NCBI GenBank assembly: GCA_036924085.1
Contig: JAVGWX010000005.1
Location: forward strand, 100,025,672 to 100,089,671
Source: Ariolimax columbianus
Lineage: Eukaryota > Mollusca > Gastropoda > Stylommatophora > Arionidae
Reading direction: 5' to 3'
DNA length: 64,000 bases
The translations under genes and the position numbers were made by a program. This document shows, piece by piece, positions 1-9,890 of the stretch. The notes beneath the pieces are model-generated. The model searched no databases. It worked only from the letters and a program-made list of their open reading frames with translations, and was not told the DNA's origin. Each line of letters opens with the position of its first letter. The stretch's first letter is position 1.

Positions 1-22
1 TCCGCCTCTCGATTCAGAATGT

Positions 23-381
23 GGGATCAAGATGCTGAGCAGCGCAAGAACTGCAGTGGTCAGCGACCCATAGCTGACTGCTAGCGTCAGGGCCAGCGAA
101 CCATAGCTGCCAAGACCCTTCTACATCTCCACGCGGTGATCCTGGATAACAGGCTGCAGCAGGGCAGACTGGCTAAGGAGAAGGGATCGAAGAGGGAATG
201 CTAACCCGGTATTTAAAAAAGGCTTGCTGAAGTCGGATGTGTTGGACTGAAAGGTGCAAATATCGCAGCCAAGCTGTAAACTACGACACAACGCATTCCG
301 TTCTCTGGACTACATTCTGCGACTTAAGCCCTTTTAGTGTTTGGTAGAGGGAGATTGAGAACGAACGAAGAAGAAGAAGAA
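23..381 (+). mobile_element. Short retroposon copy 1 with GAA tail and 12-bp TSD
   Basis: A 359-bp unit runs from a start resembling GGGATCAAGATGCTGAG to a (GAA)n tail. It is flanked by the perfect 12-bp direct repeat gattcagaatgt at 11-22 and 382-393, the mark of target-primed retroposition. A second copy lies inverted at 2837-3200, and diverged relatives are at about 57355-57560 and 63785-64000. No reading frame of note and no tRNA-like A/B boxes were seen, so it is a non-autonomous retroposon or a fragment of a longer element's 3' region. Its tail (cgaacgaagaag) resembles that of the LINE at 3230-6583 (gtacgaagaag), which suggests shared machinery. Confidence 0.75.
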
Positions 382-393
382 GATTCAGAATGT

Positions 394-689
394 TCACGTG
401 GCACATGTTTAAATGTATACATTTTCAGTGTAATAAAACGTAACTCGCTCTATAAGGTATCTCTATTTGAATACATTCTATGTTATTGTGTAACCTCTCC
501 TGCACATTCCTTTCGTTTGTTCTTACGAACGCCTTGTATCTGTAACGAGGATTTCGTTTCGTTTCTGTTCCGGTGCGGTAACTACGTCATATGTATATAT
601 GTTTTGTTTTGGCTTTTGATCTTCTTTACCGATGCTGCTTTGGTTTATATTTTCCCGTCTGACTGGTAGCCGGAGCACTTGCATCAAGT
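394..689. other. Unassigned spacer
   Basis: Sequence between the first retroposon and the next LINE relic. It contains the end of a 110-codon open frame that begins inside the retroposon; the frame has low-complexity hydrophobic content and no recognisable domain. I see no gene here. Confidence 0.5.
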
Positions 690-1240
690 CTCGACACTCA
701 ACTCCCTTTTAGTAAATCACTGGAAACCATCTCGTCATCTCTGATTCTCCCACCTGTCAGAGATTTCAGAGGGACATCACCTCTCGCAGTAGGGCCCAGT
801 GCAATATTTATGCCTCTATACATGTCCTGGATATTTCAAGTCTCTGCATTTAGCTGAATTTCTTCATATAATTTCTGCCAGTATTCATTCGCGCAATGTC
901 TAGCGGTTCGTTGATTGGTGCCTCTGGTCCTCCTGAGGGCAGCAAGCGTTCTCTCATTTTGGCATTTCTTTAATAATTGATGAATCCTTCTCTATTGGAT
1001 GCAATTACTTGTTTTATTCTTGAGAGATGTGCATTGAACCAGTCGTGATTGGCTCGTTCCCTAATGCGAAATGTAGCTAATGCTGTATTATAGATGGCAC
1101 CTTCCATAACGTTTCACTTAGCTGTGGCGTCACACTTAGATTCTCCCTGAAGAGCAAGATTCAGGTCAGACACAAACCACTCCGCCTTGAAAGGAATCAC
1201 CATCTGCGCAGTGTTGATGCGGGGATGCCCCCATCTGTTT
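690..1240 (-). pseudogene. LINE relic, region between endonuclease and reverse transcriptase
   Basis: Translated on the minus strand with several stops, this stretch gives the linker typical of LINE ORF2 proteins: a WFNAH...I..(I/V)..REGFI helix, a YW..LY-like segment, then an ALGP...G..PL-like segment leading towards the reverse transcriptase. Such linkers join the apurinic endonuclease to the RT in zinc-finger-tailed LINEs of molluscs and flatworms. It is broken by stops and lacks both flanking domains, so it is a dead fragment. Assignment rests on motif memory, not a search. Confidence 0.5.
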
Positions 1241-1289
1241 GGACCGGCATATTTTGCGAAGCTGCGGTGAGTTTAATAAGCATAGTCCG

Positions 1290-1615
1290 TAAATTGGTAG
1301 AGTCAATGATCAAAGAAAACATTGTAATGCATTGAGACAAATTTAATCTAATCAGAAATAGTCAGTATGCGTTTACTAAAGGGAGATCATGCTTAACAAT
1401 TCTATTAGAATTCATGGAGGAGGTTACCAAAATGATAGACGGAGAGGAGCTAGCGGATTTTGTTTATTTGGATTTTGCAAAGGCCTTTGATAGAGTACCT
1501 CATAAAAGATTGTTTAGGAAGTTAAAATCACATGGAATATGATGCGAAGTTGTCAAATGAATTGAAAATTTGCTAAAGGGAAGAAGGCTGAGAGTGTAAC
1601 AGATCTTAGCCCATA
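1290..1615 (+). pseudogene. CR1/L2-like LINE relic, N-terminal reverse transcriptase
   Basis: Plus-strand translation gives QYAFTKGRSCLTILLEF, then a variable part and VYLDFAKAFDRVPHKRL. These are the RT fingers motif (Q.GF..GRS) and the first catalytic aspartate motif (D.AKAFD.V.H) of CR1/L2-type non-LTR retrotransposons. Stops follow within about 40 codons. The C-terminal part of a very similar RT lies in the same orientation at about 8610-9240, so the two pieces may be the split halves of one insertion. There is no intact catalytic FADD box in this piece. Confidence 0.75.
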
Positions 1616-2739
1616 TGGAAAAGTTTATATTAGCAATCATTGGTGTTAAGGATTAGTAAGCAAAGGATTAGTAAGAAACGGTTTAGTAAGAAGTAGAAAG
1701 CCGTTTTATTTTATTCATCGTATTGTTGAGGGTTCTGGTGGCGGGAAAATTACATTTACAAGACAACAGCATGAGAACAATGTGACGGCCTTGAGTCTGG
1801 ACAGCTGAACCAATGTTCATCTCGGAGTACATAAGCTATGCTGCATCATTCAAGAACTGCACCAAAAACTGGAGACAGAAGTCTAAACACGTATGGCGCA
1901 ATTAGATGTAACTTACTCAAGGTTTACTGGGACCCGGAAATTCTTGGAAAGCATTGCGTCATTTTTGTGTGACTGACCAACGAGCTGCGAGAGTTTTTTT
2001 TCATCATGAGGTACCTAGCTAAGCGTTACTCTGAGTGCAGTCAAAGTTGCAGAGAGACTTTTTCAGTTGAGACAACAGCGTAATCAGGTCGCTGAGTTTG
2101 ATCCAACGGTCCAACAATATAGACAGACAGAATCCAGTCATTTTCAAAGACCAGCAAAAGAGTTGTTGATCAGAGGTAAATATATGTTAGTACTTATATC
2201 GCGAGTGACAAGAGTCTAGTAAACCAAGTAGATTATCGTTTCGAGAGCATTAGAAGTCAGGACCAGATAAAATTTACCTGGCAGAAACTTCGTCAGTAAA
2301 TCAACCAATTTAAACTGAGTAGAATGCCAACCGAGAAATCTACGCCTTATATCGTTATGAGTTGAAACCAGAGTGTAAGAATGTCCCCTGTAGATTCAAA
2401 ATTCATAGATTCAATATTCATAGATTCAATATTCACACAGAGGCAACTAGGTCACCGCAGCAAGGATCAGCCATTACAAAAATAGGCATGATTGATTGAA
2501 AAATCCACGTGTCGTAGAAAGAAGATATTCTTGGCTGTCCTAAAGCCTATCGAACGAGAGGAGAGATTGTATCGCAAAATTCTCCTTTCACAAGCGTCTC
2601 ACGATTTCATAAGAACCTGTTACCAAGAACGTTTTATCTCATTTGTTGGTTGATAGACAATTAGCGAACGAAAGGTTTGCATCCTGGGTTGACAACTTAA
2701 CCAACCCTCGACTCAAGTCGCTAACTTAAAATATATTTA
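1616..2739. other. No recognisable gene
   Basis: About 1.1 kb of sequence with short frames only. I recognise no protein domain, RNA gene or repeat, apart from a small local duplication near 2395-2435 (attcatagattcaata). Confidence 0.5.
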
Positions 2740-2836
2740 TTATGGGTCAACTTCCCATAGGTGTATGACTTTGTTCATTTATCAACTTCCCATAGGTGTA
2801 TGACTTTGTTCAGTAATCAACTTCCCATAGGTATAT
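2740..2836 (+). repeat. 35-bp minisatellite, left part (continues at 3201-3229)
   Basis: About three copies of a 35-bp unit containing atcaacttcccataggt and gactttgttca. The array is interrupted by retroposon copy 2 at 2837-3200 and resumes for a partial unit at 3201-3229 before the long LINE. The cataggtatat target duplication is part of the unit itself, so the array is older than the insertion. Confidence 0.75.
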
Positions 2837-3200
2837 CTTCTTCTTCTTCTTCTTCGTTCGTTCTCAATCTCCCACTACCAAACCCTGAAAGGGCTTCAGT
2901 AGCAGAAGGTAGTCCAGAGAACGGAATGCGTTGTGTCGTAGTTTACAGCTTGACTGCGATATTTGCACCTTTCGGTCCAACACATCCGACTTCAGCAAGC
3001 ATTTTTTGAGTACCGGGTTAGCATTCCCTCTTCGATCCCTTCTCCTTAGCCAGTCTGCCCTGCTGCAGCCTGTTATCTAGGATCACCGCGTGGAGGTGTA
3101 GAAGGGTCTTGGCAGCTCTTGTTCGCTGGCCCTGATGCTAGCAGTCAGCTATGGGTCGCTCACTGCTGCAGCTCATGTGCTGCTCAGCATCTTGATCCCA
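2837..3200 (-). mobile_element. Short retroposon copy 2 with 11-bp TSD
   Basis: Inverted copy of the 23-381 retroposon, about 364 bp, beginning with its tail as (CTT)n and ending at the family start gatccc. It is flanked by the direct repeat cataggtatat at 2826-2836 and 3201-3211. Most of its length matches copy 1 with scattered differences, for example one extra stretch in the region before the tail. It landed inside the 35-bp minisatellite. The 82-codon frame across it is not a gene. Confidence 0.8.
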
Positions 3201-3575
3201 CATAGGTATATGACTTTGTTCATTAATCCTTCTTCTTCTTCTTCTTCTTCTTCTTCTTCTTCTTCTTCTTCGTACGCTGTCATACGTCAACCTGTATTTT
3301 TTTCGAAAAAAGCAGCGGTCATCCTGAGGCTGTCGACACTGCCATAGAGCTTGTCTAGTGTTGCTACTGGTGATGGCCACATGTGGTTTCTCTGGTCCTC
3401 GTATTTCGGGCAGTTTTGCAGCAGATGTTCAGTGGTCATTTTTCAGGTACCACAACTGCATTCGTCAGTGCCACCTATCTTCAGTTTATTGAATAGGTGG
3501 TACCTCAGTCTGTTGTGGCCTGTGCGGAGTCTGAAGACCACGACCTGCTCTCTTCTGTTCAATTGGTAATAGGCA

Positions 3576-4194
3576 TCATTTTTTTATGTAGCCAGTATGT
3601 TCTGTTTCCCATTTGGCCATGTATCTGGCCCTAATAAGCCTTTTGGACTCTTCGTAGGTCACACTAGAATCTGGTTGTGGTAGTCTTGCACATTCTTTTG
3701 CCAGTCTGTCTGCCTCTTTGCTGCCTTGGATGTTACAATGGGATGGAACCCACTGTACCACTACTCTTTTTGGTGCGGACTGCTGGCATAATTGACAGAG
3801 TACTGCTCTTAAATCATTAAGTTCAGTTTTTTTCTGGCGTTTTAGTGCTGTGACTACGGCCAGGGCATCTGTAAACAGGACTATCTGGCTTTCATTTCTT
3901 TTGCCTGTCAGCATTGCTTCTGCTGCAGCCCTCAGTGGCCTCTGCCTCCGCTCTGAAATTGCTTGAGTATTTTCCAGTTGCCACTGAAAGTGTTATTTGT
4001 CTGCCATTTGGTAGGCTCAGGAATACCCCTGCCCCTCCATTCTGTGTTGTGTTTGTTACAGAACCGTCGGTGTATGCATGGGTCCAGTCCATGCTTGGGT
4101 TGTTTTTCGTTATGTACATCAGGGTTATGTCTCTTCTTTCTTTTTCAGTATGGCTGTTCTTGTTTCCAATACCTGGTATATTTTCTGCCACCAC
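3576..4194 (-). pseudogene. LINE RNase H domain, frameshifted
   Basis: Two overlapping minus-strand frames (3892-4194, then 3576-3914) together cover an RNase H domain: YTDGSV (first catalytic Asp), FRAEAEA (catalytic Glu), LFTDALAVVTAL (second Asp) and VQWVPSHCNIQGSKEADRLAKE (last Asp). The frame changes between the Glu and the second Asp, so no single frame contains all four catalytic residues. The domain would remove RNA from the cDNA hybrid in a live element. Confidence 0.8.
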
Positions 4195-4435
4195 CGGAAA
4201 TATATGCTACTTCCAGGTAGGTTTGCGTACAGTAGGGATGGGCTTTGGTGTTGTTAATGTGTTTATAGGGTCTTCGTTCATCTTTGCTTTGGCTATTTCT
4301 GCAAAGTTTCTCCGCTTTAGTTTCCCATTTCCAAATCTATTTAGTCTCTGGAGCATTGGATGGCCTGTCAGTCTTCTGAGTTTCACTGGACTGCAGTCTT
4401 TTCTGTCGGTCATGGATTGCAGATTTGTAATCTTT

Positions 4436-5380
4436 TCAAGTTCTACAATTGGCGTTGACTTCATGCCTCCTGATAACTCTCATGACTTGGTTTGGAAGTT
4501 TGCTAATTTTGTCAAAGTTCGCCTTTGCTGCTGTTGTCCATGCCGCAATGCCATACTCGAGAACTGGTCTCACTCTTCCAGTGTACAGTTTCTTTAGTAT
4601 ACTTTCGTCTGCTCCCCAGCTTGTGCCAGCAAGTTTCCTCGTGATTGCCATTCTTTGTCTGGCTCTCATTCGGTTTCTCTCGATCTGACTTTTCCATGTC
4701 ATGCGTCGATCAAATGTGACTCCCAAGTAGTTTGGGTTATCGTTTGGCCGCAGATATTTGCGGTTAAGACTTATTTTGGTGTTCTGTGGTTTGTTTGAAA
4801 GCGAGAATATCGTACATGTTGTTTTTTCGTCATTTATTTTGACAAGCCATGAGTTCGCCCACTTCTCCAGCGATGTTAGGGCCTGCTGAATCCGATTTCT
4901 TGCTATGGTGAGATTTTTTTCAGAGGTCCATATAGCCAGATCGTCTGCAAACATGGAGCTGTGGACTCTTTTTGGTATATTCTCTGTGATGTTGTTTATA
5001 TTCACCAGGAAAAGTGTGGGGGACAGTACTTCCCCTTGGGGTACTTCCTGCTCAAGTGTCACCTTGTTGCTCATCTGCCCTTGTACTTGAACTCTGGCTG
5101 TTCTGTTTTCGAGGTAGTGGCTGAACCATCTGTACATTTTCCCACAAACTTCACTTCTTCGTAGCTTGACTTTAAGTGCCTCTTTCCACACCTTGTCAAA
5201 TGCCTTCTCTAAATCCACCCAAACCGCTACTGTATGATTTTTCTCCTGGTAAGCATCTTCTATTTCCTGGGCTATGAGAGTGATCTGGTCCTCAGTGGAT
5301 TTGTGCTGTCTAAAGCCTGCCTGCTGTGGAATTAGTATGTGTTTTTCTTCCAGACGCCACATCAGTCTGGTGTTTATCAT
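4436..5380 (-). pseudogene. LINE reverse transcriptase domain
   Basis: A 314-codon minus-strand frame carrying the core RT blocks: QAGFRQHKSTEDQI (fingers), WVDLEKAFDKVW (first catalytic Asp), VPQGEVLSPTLF (motif B), MFADDLAIW (the catalytic FADD box) and YLGVTFD. It is open across the palm and thumb. The upstream RT start and endonuclease connector lie at about 5380-6170 in other frames, so the element is frameshifted at least there and again after 4436. Part of the LINE at 3230-6583. Confidence 0.85.
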
Positions 5381-6281
5381 ACGCTCCTTCAGTTTGCCTA
5401 CACAGCTCAGTAGACTGATAGGCCTGTATCCATTTGGATCTGCTCTATCTGTTTCTTTCTTTAGTACTGGTATAATTACAGCATATTTCCATGCCTGCGG
5501 TACAATTCCCCTTTTCCAGCTTTGGTTCAGGACTGATAATAATTTCCACTTTACTGTTTGGCCCAGCCCATCAGCATTTCGTTTGTTATTCCGTCTTTTC
5601 CGGGCGATTTCTTTTTCTTTAAAGTTCTCATGGCCTCTTCCATTTCCTTCATTGTTAGTTTTGCCATCATGTGCTCCTCTTGTGCCATATTTATGTTGTC
5701 GGGGCTCTTTTATTCTTCACTAATGTCTGTATGCCTATCTGTAGGGATATCAATGTGGTTTGCTCTGGCATATTGTTCTATAAAGGCATTTGCTGCTTTT
5801 TTTCCATTGAGTATGTTGTCGCCCTGCTTGATGGTAATTTGTTTGTTTGATGGAGTTTCGTCATTCATGGCTCTGACTAACTTCCATAGTTTGTTACCTT
5901 CTTTATCTAAATTGAGGCTTTCTGTTTTGTTTTTCCAGCTGTCTCTTGTTATTTGGTTTAGTATTCTTTTGCATTTCGCCGTGATGGCTTTGAGGGCGAT
6001 ATTTGTTCCATAGAATGTTCTCTCCCTGCCTTGTTCCTAGCATTTGAGACTTCGTCTTCCGCTTTCTGCAATTCATCATTCCAATATGGCTTGTAGTTTT
6101 TCCTTGCCCCTCTTGGGATGGTTTCGGTGGCTGCTTGCATTATTGCTTTGCTTAGGCTTTCCACCATGGGTTTCATATTGTTATTCCGTATGTTGATGGT
6201 TTCACACAGCCCATCTGTCAGGATTGCAAATCTGTCCCAGTCGGCTCGTTTATAATTCCAACGTGGGAGCGGTTTTATTTC

Positions 6282-6583
6282 CTATGGGCCTACTTCCATG
6301 TCAACTTCTAGCCTAATTGGCCTGTGGTCGCTACCTGCCAATTGATTTAGCACCTGGCGGTCTATTTTGTGGTGAATATCCACCAAGTCTTGAGTAGAGG
6401 TGGTATGCCATATTCCAGAATAGAAGCTAGGGCTGTCCTCCGGCCTATTGATAAGAAAGAGATTTGTGTCTATCTCCCAATCTTCCACTTCATCACCTCT
6501 GTTGTCTGTGTCCGAATATCCCCATCTCTCCGAGTGGCTGTTGAAGTCTCCAACTACTAGGCAACTGGAGTCCTTGATTTCCA
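6282..6583 (-). pseudogene. LINE endonuclease domain, truncated
   Basis: Minus-strand frame with VVGDFNSHSERWG (the GDFN motif of apurinic-type endonucleases, catalytic Asp/Asn) and, near its end, LAGSDHRPI (the SDH motif with the catalytic His). The N-terminal half of the domain is missing because the element stops at 6583. The frame continues a few codons beyond the element by chance. Product in an intact element: the nuclease that nicks target DNA for target-primed reverse transcription. Confidence 0.8.
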
Positions 6584-6596
6584 TGTTCATTAATCC

Positions 6597-7687
6597 AAAC
6601 ACTCTCAAGTTTGGTTTGTAAATCGTACCACTTAACCACTAGAATATGTGACTACCTACAATCCCCCCTCCCCACCCCCAAATCTCCCTTCCTCCAATTT
6701 GAAATTGATCCTTACTAAAATGAAAAGGCAGATAAGGTCTGTGGATTTGCTTCGATCGACTATACTAATGTTTTTGAAACGCCGAAATTACACGTATTGC
6801 TCAGAGAAGTACGATGCTATTGCAGAAGTTATGTATATATAAGCTCTTCACTCTTGGCCAATTGTCTTTTATAGCAGGTTCTTCGTGGTTCTTTTCCTGG
6901 TCTCCAAGAGAAGTTTATTAGAGGGCACGTTTCATTTGGGTCACCTACCCTTCTCTATTAGTCATCTTGTTTTTATTCGCTACTATTTTATGTCTGTAAG
7001 GCCAGAAAAAAAAAGGGATGATGAGAGATGGGTTGAATGGAGTGTTATGAGCGATTATTGCTATAGAGGTCTTATGTTCCTGCGAGCCCTTCATAATAAA
7101 TCATTTAAAATAAGGGATCAATGAGCTTATAATACACTTGATTTGAACATCTTTGTTCATACGACAATTAAATTAGGAAAAAGAATTCCACATTAAATTA
7201 TCATTTTATATTGCAATGAAATATCAGATGTCATAATTAACAGTTTCGAAAAATGTTGGCAAGTCCTTCAAGGGGAATTTTATCAGGGACTAATTTATTT
7301 CTGGCCCCCTTTATGTCTCCATTAATCATCCGGTTTTTTCCAACATTGTTTTATGCCATGACATGTAGCCTGAGAGGAAAACATGGAATGGAGGATAAGA
7401 GTGAGGTGGAAATGGAGAACTTTGTTGACCTCATGCATTTGCAGCTTTATACCCCATCCATGGTCAATATATTCATTTTAGAAAATAATAGAGGATAGAA
7501 GAAAAAATAATAATTAGAATAACGTTGTTTATGCTACAATGCAGATAAGAAAAAACAAATTCACTTTGACACATACTTTTATATTGCAATGCAGATGATA
7601 TCATACTTATTTGTAAAAGTGCTTTTTGTGTTTTAATAATTATACATATAAATTTTACTAACTTTACAAAGATAGCTCTCCTGGCGT
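6597..7687. other. No recognisable gene, AT-rich
   Basis: About 1.1 kb of AT-rich sequence downstream of the long LINE. Short open frames exist (64-81 codons) but show no domain or codon pattern I recognise. Confidence 0.5.
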
Positions 7688-7727
7688 TCTCTCTCTCTCT
7701 CTCTCTATATATATCCCCCCCCCCCCC
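7688..7727. repeat. (CT)n-(TA)n-poly(C) microsatellite
   Basis: A compound simple repeat: CT dinucleotides, a short TA stretch and a run of about 13 C, immediately before a LINE relic. Confidence 0.9.
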
Positions 7728-8560
7728 TTGTCGCCATTGTCCCCACCCTGCTCTATGCGCGTGAGAGCTGGACTGTCTTCGCTGGTGACGAAAAGTAACT
7801 AAATCATTTTCACATAAACTGTCTGAGACGCATATTGCATATACGCTGGCAGGACCATATCACAGATACTGAAGAGCCAACATGCAAGTGAAGATCTCGT
7901 CACGCCATAGGAAATATGGTTTTAGGCCGATATTATTTTGCAACCCACGCACATAATGGATGATGTGGTCAGCATCATGCCGGCCACCTTTACTTCCCGA
8001 ATTGAACCGGTACCCATTTAAGGCTGGGTCGACCTGTGAGCCCTTTCCGCTTCAACTGGGGAATGAACCCAGGATCACTCAAGATGCGAAGCCAGCGCTC
8101 TAATCACTGCGCTACGCGGCGGCTCAACTTCAAGTATTCATGCACTTCTGCAAAATCCCAATTGAGATGGGTTGGCCACCTTGGCCGAATGTCAAACGAA
8201 ATGCTTCTAAAGAGGCTCTTGTAAACCAAACTGAGTGAAAGAGAATGATCACAAAGACGTCATAAAAAGCGTTTCAAGGACGGTCTGAAGGAGTTAAGTG
8301 CTGTCAAACAGACATTAACACCTGGGAGAAACTGGCTCACAACACTCAACATGGAAGAGCACGGTCACAGAACGTGTTGAACTCAGCAAGGGTCTCGGTA
8401 TCCAGGCAGCTCGGGATAGACGTGCAATCAGGAAGTCAAGAGCAGAGAACATTTCAGAGACAACTGCTAATTACGTTTGCCAGTCGTGCCATAGACTTTT
8501 TCAGGCTCGAATTGGCTTGATCAGTCACACCCGCACACACTTACTCAAGGTTTCATTATG
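7728..8560 (+). pseudogene. LINE C-terminal region with zinc finger, interrupted by a SINE
   Basis: Plus-strand translation gives LLYARESWT, then RHKLSETHIAYTLAGPYHRY-like residues, then (after an inserted SINE at 7903-8125) LRWVGHLGRMSNEMLLKRLL, a KRFKDGLKEL segment and a terminal C2H2 finger (CQSCHRLFQARIGLISHTRTH-like) near 8470-8530. This order (RT thumb, WAGHLARM box, C-terminal C2H2 finger) is typical of one mollusc/flatworm LINE type. Frameshifts and the SINE insertion make it non-functional. The 3' end is taken as about 8560. Confidence 0.7.
7903..8125 (-). mobile_element. tRNA-derived SINE, family 1, copy 1
   Basis: On the minus strand the head reads GAGCCGCCGCGTAGCGCAGTG with a B-box-like GGTTCATTCCC about 50 bases on: a tRNA-like RNA polymerase III promoter. 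The body (ggaagtaaaggtggccgg ... ataatatcggcctaaaacca) matches a second copy at 34503-34735. It is inserted in the LINE relic, and the imperfect flanks ccaacatgcaagt / tcaacttcaagt may be a decayed TSD. Confidence 0.75.
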
Positions 8561-8609
8561 ACATGTGATGATGCTGGTGGTCCTCATCGACGACGATGGA
8601 CGCATTATT

Positions 8610-9240
8610 ATTACTATCAAATGTAAGGTGCGGGAGCAAGTCTAGGTGGCAGTGAAAAACGCTAATGCAATGTTGGGTATGATTAAAAGAAATATTACAC
8701 ATAGGAGCAAGGAAATGATAGTCAAACTATTAAAATCATTGGAGAGATCTAAATTGGAGTATTGCACTAAGGTGGGCAGTCCTTATCATAGACATGATAG
8801 AAAGGATACAAAGAAGAACTACAACAATGATCTTGGGATTCCAGAATTATAGTTATGAGGAGACTTAGAAAAACTGGTCTTCGGTGTCTAAAACAGAGAA
8901 GAATAACAATAAAAGTTTATAACTTAATCAATGAAAAGGATAAATTAGACTGTACTAAGATTTTCAAAGTTCAACCGATTATAAGAACTACATGGTATAG
9001 CTTCAAATTACATATAGGCAGGTCCAGATTAGATATTCGGAAATATTTTTAAAAAATCGGAGAATGGCGAATGCTTGGAATGCATTGCCACGGGATGTGG
9101 TGAAAGCAGGGTCAATTAATGCATTCGAAAATATATTGGATAGTCACAGTCATTTTTAGTATCGGTGGAGTGGAATAAACTGGTTGTATACAGACTTCGT
9201 AGAGACTTCTAAACCAGTATAATGAAGTCAGTTTAGAAGT
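8610..9240 (+). pseudogene. CR1/L2-like LINE relic, RT C-terminus and 3' UTR
   Basis: Frames at 8646-8852 and 8855-9052 give VAVKNANAMLGMIKR, LLKSLERSKLEYC and a CLKQRRITIKVYNLI segment, and then RMANAWNALPRDVVKAGSINAFEN. These are the characteristic end of CR1/L2-type ORF2 (thumb, and the final NxWNxLP...A.S.N.FKN box). Stops and frameshifts abound. The following aactggttgtatacag... stretch is the LINE 3' UTR and recurs at the end of the SINE at 9358-9890. Possibly the other half of the relic at 1290-1615. Confidence 0.75.
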
Positions 9241-9357
9241 GGGTGAATAACACCGGGAGAGGGACCTGAAAAAGCCTACCAGATTGCACCATTACGGCAA
9301 GAGATAGAGTACAGTGGATATCCACTGCAGCCAACCTTCGATACGGAAATGCCATTT

Positions 9358-9890
9358 GTGGTCTGGGGGTAAGGTGTCCCCCTCAGGTGCCAACGGTCGT
9401 AGGTTTGAATCACGGTGGAGACCTGACTTTTTTTTCACGTGTTTCTTCTGGTAAAAACTCACCTGAGGGAGATCGGACTCCCGTGTTCATTGTCAAGCAT
9501 GTTACATATCTCTTGGCAATTAGAAATCGAAAAGAGTAGGCTTAATCTACCCAAGTTATTTGTACCTTCCCCCCAGGTGGGTTGTTAAGAGCAGCTATAG
9601 ATGGCGCCGAACTGGCTGCGGGTCTAATTAGCTCTAGTGTTTGAATCTATACAGATGGACTAGCTCATCAGTCAAACTTCTTCTTCTTCTTCGCACGCTG
9701 TCAGACGTCAATTTGAATTTGATCAAAGAAAGCAGCTGTCATCCTGAGGCTGTTGACACTGCCATAAAGCTTGTCTAGTGTTGGCACTGGTGAGCTCATT
9801 AGTCAAACAACCCTTCAAGAAACTGGTTGTATACAGGCTCTGTAGAGTCATCTAAACCGGTATAAAGACTTTAATTTAAATTAACTGAAC
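9358..9890 (+). mobile_element. tRNA-headed SINE with LINE-derived 3' tail, interrupted
   Basis: The head has an A-box-like tggtctgggggtaaggtg and a B-box-like ggtttgaatc about 50 bases later. The 3' end (aactggttgtatacag ... ctaaaccggtataaagact, 9822-9875) closely resembles the 3' UTR of the CR1/L2 relic at 9178-9235, as expected for a SINE mobilised by that LINE. It is interrupted at 9678-9792 by a short I-like LINE tail with its own TSD. The 5' boundary is approximate. Confidence 0.65.
9678..9792 (-). mobile_element. 115-bp LINE tail insertion with 16-bp TSD
   Basis: Severely 5'-truncated copy of the 3230-6583 LINE: (TTC)n followed by gcacgctgtcagacgtcaa and on to cttgtctagtgttg. Flanked by agctcatcagtcaaac (9662-9677) and agctcattagtcaaac (9793-9808), a 16-bp target duplication with one mismatch. 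Inserted inside the SINE at 9358-9890, so it is younger than that SINE. Confidence 0.9.

Larger units (their letters stand above)
3230..6583 (-). mobile_element. 5'-truncated I/Nimb-like LINE (endonuclease-RT-RNase H)
   Basis: A 3354-bp non-LTR retrotransposon on the minus strand. Its 3' end is a long (GAA)n tail (3230-3270) preceded by tcatacgtca-like 3' sequence, and its 5' end breaks off inside the endonuclease. It is bounded by the perfect 13-bp duplication tgttcattaatcc at 3217-3229 and 6584-6596. Domain order along the element is endonuclease C-terminal half, reverse transcriptase, RNase H, then a C.CG...H.L..CP-type cysteine tail. The RNase H domain and microsatellite tail point to the I group (I/Nimb-like). 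Frameshifts in the RNase H and between domains show it is dead. Three other copies are at 9678-9792, 32717-33217 and about 50566-52815. Confidence 0.85.
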
